NCBI GenBank assembly: GCA_018260375.1
Contig: JAGLBF010000139.1
Location: 1 to 5,767, forward strand
Direction: 5' to 3'
Origin: Deinococcus sp.
Lineage (GTDB): Bacteria > Deinococcota > Deinococci > Deinococcales > Deinococcaceae
DNA: 5,767 nt
Shown: positions 4,491-5,767 of the stretch, one piece after another
Layout: the number at the start of each line of letters is the position of its first letter
Numbering within the stretch: the stretch's first letter is position 1
The notes under the pieces: generated by a model
The model's input: the letters and a program-made list of their open reading frames with translations, nothing else
Told to the model about the DNA's origin: nothing
Database searches by the model: none
Position numbers and translations under genes: made by a program

Positions 4491-5672
4491 ATGACCCCTT
4501 TACCCCCGCGCATCCTCATCGCTCCCGATTCATTTAAGGGTAGCCTGAGCGCACAGGACGCTGCACTGGCCATTGCTGAGGGGTTGCGGCAGGCCATGCC
4601 CGCTGCAGTGACGCGCTGCATTCCTATGGCAGACGGCGGCGAAGGCACACTTGAGGCCCTGTGGCCCGCAGGCTATCAGCGCCAGGAGGTAGCAACCCAG
4701 GACGCGCTGGGGCGCAGCATACAAGGCCACTACGGGCTAGATGCAAGCGGGCGACGGGCGGTGGTGGAGCTGGCCATGGCTTCGGGCTTGCCACAACTGC
4801 GCCTGAGTGAGCGCGACCCGCTAGCAGCCAGCACTGAGGGCACGGGCTTGCTGCTGCGCCGCGCCCTGGAAACGCTCGGCGAAGGAAACAAAGAGGCGCT
4901 GCTGTGCGTAGGCGGCAGCGCCACCACCGACGCAGGTACGGGGCTGCTGCGGGCACTGGGCTGGCGCTTTTTGGATAGCGCGGGGCGAGACTTGGCGGCG
5001 GGTGGGGCGGCACTGATACACTTGGCGCAGATTGTGCCGCCTCGTGAGGCCAGCCGCACTTTGCTGCGCGACCTCACCGTCAATATCGCCTGTGACGTGA
5101 CCAACCCCCTCACAGGCCCGCAGGGCGCGGCGACCGTGTACGGCCCGCAAAAGGGCGCAGACCCTGACCAGGTGCGGCAGCTAGACAGCGCGCTGGAACA
5201 CTTTGCGTGCGTTGCGGTGAGCAGCGGTGCACCAGATATCCGCACAGTGGCGGGCGCGGGGGCAGCGGGTGGTACGGCGGGGGGCTTGTTGGCGCTGCTT
5301 CCTGCGGCAGGTGTCACTGTCAGACTGCAAAGCGGCGCGGCGCTGGTAGCCCAGGCCAATGGCTTACAGACAGCGCTACAACATGAGCGCTGGGACATCG
5401 TTTTTACTGGTGAAGGCCAACTAGATGCCCAGAGTTCACAGGGTAAGGTGGTGGCGCAAGTGGCCCAACTCGCCGCTCAGCAGGGCGTGCCTTGTGTGGC
5501 GCTGTGCGGGCGGGTGCAAGCGGGGGCTGTGCGCACCGTTGGGGGCCTGAATGCCGCTTTTGCCCTGGCCAGCGGGCCGCTCAGCCTCACCCAGAGCCAA
5601 CAGCAGGCTGCGCCGCTTCTTACAGCACAGGCCGAGCAACTGGGGCGTTTTTGGCAGGCAGCGCGGAAATAA
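4491..5672 (+). CDS. Glycerate kinase (GarK/GlxK family)
   Basis: This enzyme phosphorylates D-glycerate with ATP to phosphoglycerate, feeding glycerate from glyoxylate, serine or sugar-acid breakdown into glycolysis. Family members make 2- or 3-phosphoglycerate, and the sequence alone does not settle which. The 393-residue product shows the family blocks in order: I-A-P-D-S-F-K-G-S (10-18), M-A-D-G-G-E-G-T (46-53), E-L-A-x-A-S-G-L (93-100), GGSATTDAGTG (141-151), CDVTNPLTGPQGAA (201-214) with Y-G-P-Q-K-G-A (217-223), G-A-G-A-A-G-G-T-A-G-G (255-265), and TGEGQLDAQS with G-K (306-319). The last block usually has Arg where Gln310 stands. Length and frame are intact. The gene diverges from era across a 171-bp interval and has no co-directional neighbour in view. 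No partner genes of a glycerate pathway (hydroxypyruvate or tartronate semialdehyde reductase) are present. Confidence 0.95.
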   Translation: MTPLPPRILIAPDSFKGSLSAQDAALAIAEGLRQAMPAAVTRCIPMADGGEGTLEALWPAGYQRQEVATQDALGRSIQGHYGLDASGRRAVVELAMASGLPQLRLSERDPLAASTEGTGLLLRRALETLGEGNKEALLCVGGSATTDAGTGLLRALGWRFLDSAGRDLAAGGAALIHLAQIVPPREASRTLLRDLTVNIACDVTNPLTGPQGAATVYGPQKGADPDQVRQLDSALEHFACVAVSSGAPDIRTVAGAGAAGGTAGGLLALLPAAGVTVRLQSGAALVAQANGLQTALQHERWDIVFTGEGQLDAQSSQGKVVAQVAQLAAQQGVPCVALCGRVQAGAVRTVGGLNAAFALASGPLSLTQSQQQAAPLLTAQAEQLGRFWQAARK

Positions 5673-5715
5673 CGGGGCTCAACAGCGCCGCGCCACTCTG
5701 TTTGCCAGCCGTATG

Positions 5716-5767
5716 ATACGGATTCCGATTGATTTGGCGTACTTCCGAATCAATCCAAGCGGATGCG
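5716..5767 (+). repeat. Repeat copy 4, left part, cut by the window end
   Basis: The first 40 bases (5716-5755) are identical to the left end of copy 2, including the stem GATTGATT (5727-5734) / AATCAATC (5748-5755). The following 12 bases match at only 8 positions (CAAGCGGATGCG against AGGGCGAATGCG). It may therefore be a divergent subtype. It begins 43 bp past the glycerate kinase stop. Confidence 0.88.

Noticed and set aside
4730..5398. Long frame antisense to the glycerate kinase gene
   Set aside because: It is a shadow of GC-rich codon use: Ser/Ala/Pro-rich, with no recognisable domain, opposite a strongly conserved enzyme.
1..5767. CRISPR array formed by the repeats
   Set aside because: The copies are 136 bp, widely and irregularly spaced, and separated by genes.

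Overview
The window looks like chromosomal DNA of a Deinococcus-type bacterium. This is inferred from GC-rich codon use, housekeeping genes of ordinary bacterial type, a perfect -10 box sitting only 5 nt upstream of a start codon (a leaderless layout common in Deinococcus), and a dispersed short non-coding repeat of the kind abundant in that genus. I could not run a search, so the genus is a reasoned guess.

Layout from left to right. A cut-off copy of the repeat (1-52) precedes queE (134-838, +), the radical-SAM enzyme that makes the 7-deazaguanine core of queuosine. A weak terminator candidate and a decayed repeat fragment follow. The minus-strand block then runs, in transcription order from right to left: a 27-codon leader ORF (4399-4316), era (4319-3393), repeat copy 3, a two-TM membrane protein of unknown function (3082-2345), repeat copy 2, an unrecognised Gln/Lys/Arg-rich protein (2142-1270), and tRNA-Val(UAC) (1089-1015) with its own promoter and a good intrinsic terminator. 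On the right, divergent from era, lies a glycerate kinase gene (4491-5672, +) with a leaderless-type promoter. Another repeat copy starts at 5716 and runs off the window.

The genes do not form one pathway. QueE (tRNA modification precursor), Era (30S ribosome maturation) and tRNA-Val all concern translation, but this may be coincidence. Glycerate kinase is central carbon metabolism. No defence system, integrase, transposase or CRISPR array is visible.

The two most interesting signals are these. (1) A 136-bp, four-copy, same-orientation repeat occupies the intergenic gaps. It is built from two stem-loop modules that reuse the same ATACGGA end motif three times, like a small non-autonomous (MITE-like) element. 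(2) A very strong Shine-Dalgarno site drives a 27-codon ORF whose stop codon overlaps the era start as ATGA, while era has no Shine-Dalgarno of its own. This is a candidate for translational coupling.
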